The notes beneath the pieces are model-generated. The model was not told the DNA's origin. It did no database searches and saw only the letters and a program-made list of their open reading frames with translations. Shown here piece after piece: positions 63,906-64,000 of a stretch of 64,000 nt of DNA (positions within the stretch are counted from its first letter, which is position 1; each line of letters opens with the position of its first letter). This DNA comes from Salinisphaera sp. T31B1. Its GTDB lineage: Bacteria > Pseudomonadota > Gammaproteobacteria > Nevskiales > Salinisphaeraceae. The stretch is taken from assembly GCF_040361275.1 (NCBI RefSeq), contig NZ_APNH01000005.1:1-64000 (forward strand), written 5' to 3'. The translations under genes were made by a program, and so were the position numbers.

Positions 63906-64000
63906 ATGAACGACACAGTGTCCAGCGAACAGACGGTCGACGAAGCCGACGTGCGCAAAGCCGTCGGCGCTGCCGGGATGGGCAACGCGCTCGAATGGTT
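63906..64000 (+). CDS. MFS transporter, N-terminus (cut by window edge)
   Basis: The first 31 codons end with AGMGNALEWF, the hallmark first-helix entry of the MHS family of MFS symporters (ProP/KgtP-like), which import osmolytes or dicarboxylates with protons. Only the start is in the window, so specificity cannot be judged. A CAGGA is about two bases before the ATG. An AGCACC hairpin 46 bases upstream lies in its leader. Confidence 0.7.
   Translation, partial: MNDTVSSEQTVDEADVRKAVGAAGMGNALEW

Overview
The window is a GC-rich chromosomal segment with dense, mostly operonic genes and typical gammaproteobacterial features: a liv-type ABC operon, ETF/ETF-QO, an EmrAB-OMF efflux operon with a TetR regulator, SlyD, OhrR/OsmC-type proteins and Pmp3. 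Acidic protein tails, a BCCT betaine-type transporter and the protein flavour suggest a halophilic or halotolerant gammaproteobacterium. Salinisphaera is my best guess, by resemblance only. I see no rRNA, tRNA, CRISPR array, IS element, prophage or integrase, so this looks like ordinary chromosome rather than an island.

Layout. 1-2.9 kb (minus): start of etfB, ETF-ubiquinone oxidoreductase and an SDR. 3.4-8.3 kb (plus): livH-M-G-F plus substrate-binding protein, closed by a terminator. 8.3-10.8 kb: a CurA-like reductase and a DHA2 permease. 11.4-13.9 kb: an outer-membrane porin-like protein and a lipoprotein with a FlgT-like C-terminal domain. 14.2-17.2 kb: IclR regulator, hotdog thioesterase, MaoC-like hydratase and an orphan TAXI receptor. 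17.8-21.0 kb: an acyl-CoA dehydrogenase, SDR and sugar-kinase-like phosphotransferase module resembling ACAD10/11 and the levulinate (lva) pathway. 21.2-28.5 kb: surE, an acyl-CoA ligase, a bifunctional hydratase/3-hydroxyacyl-CoA dehydrogenase and a paired PimC/PimD-like acyl-CoA dehydrogenase. 28.6-33.2 kb: ApbA-like reductase, a translationally coupled HDAC-family deacetylase and GNAT acetyltransferase, a second acyl-CoA ligase and a DUF2256 zinc-ribbon protein. 33.8-41 kb: AGCS symporter, OsmC-like protein, dynamin-like GTPase, coiled-coil lipoprotein, class II aldolase and an unknown polytopic protein. 41.4-43.7 kb: a thiolase coupled to glutaryl-CoA dehydrogenase. 44.2-50.6 kb: unknown membrane protein, OhrR-like regulator, luciferase-like monooxygenase, Pmp3, a signal-peptide-bearing acetamidase/formamidase divergent from a BCCT transporter, and a glycine-zipper protein. 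50.7-64 kb: M23 peptidase, ZIP-like transporter, EmrB-EmrA-OMF efflux operon with divergent TetR regulator, APC permease, Sel1/SH3 protein, SDR, SlyD, GST, OsmC and the start of an MFS permease.

How it fits together. The window is dominated by acyl-CoA catabolism: two ligases, four acyl-CoA dehydrogenases, a hydratase/dehydrogenase, a thiolase, SDRs and the ETF/ETF-QO route that carries acyl-CoA dehydrogenase electrons to ubiquinone. The most interesting signal is regulatory. A 13-bp palindrome, (A/G)AAAC-NNN-GTTTC, lies 105-180 bp upstream of the acyl-CoA ligase, the bifunctional beta-oxidation gene and the thiolase-gcdH operon, with one-mismatch copies upstream of ETF-QO and the liv operon. 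It matches the described PsrA operator form (AAAC-N2-4-GTTT). A second palindrome, GAACG-NN-CGTTC, precedes the ACAD10/11-like module and the bifunctional gene. Together they suggest a locally visible fatty-acid regulon whose regulator is not in this window.
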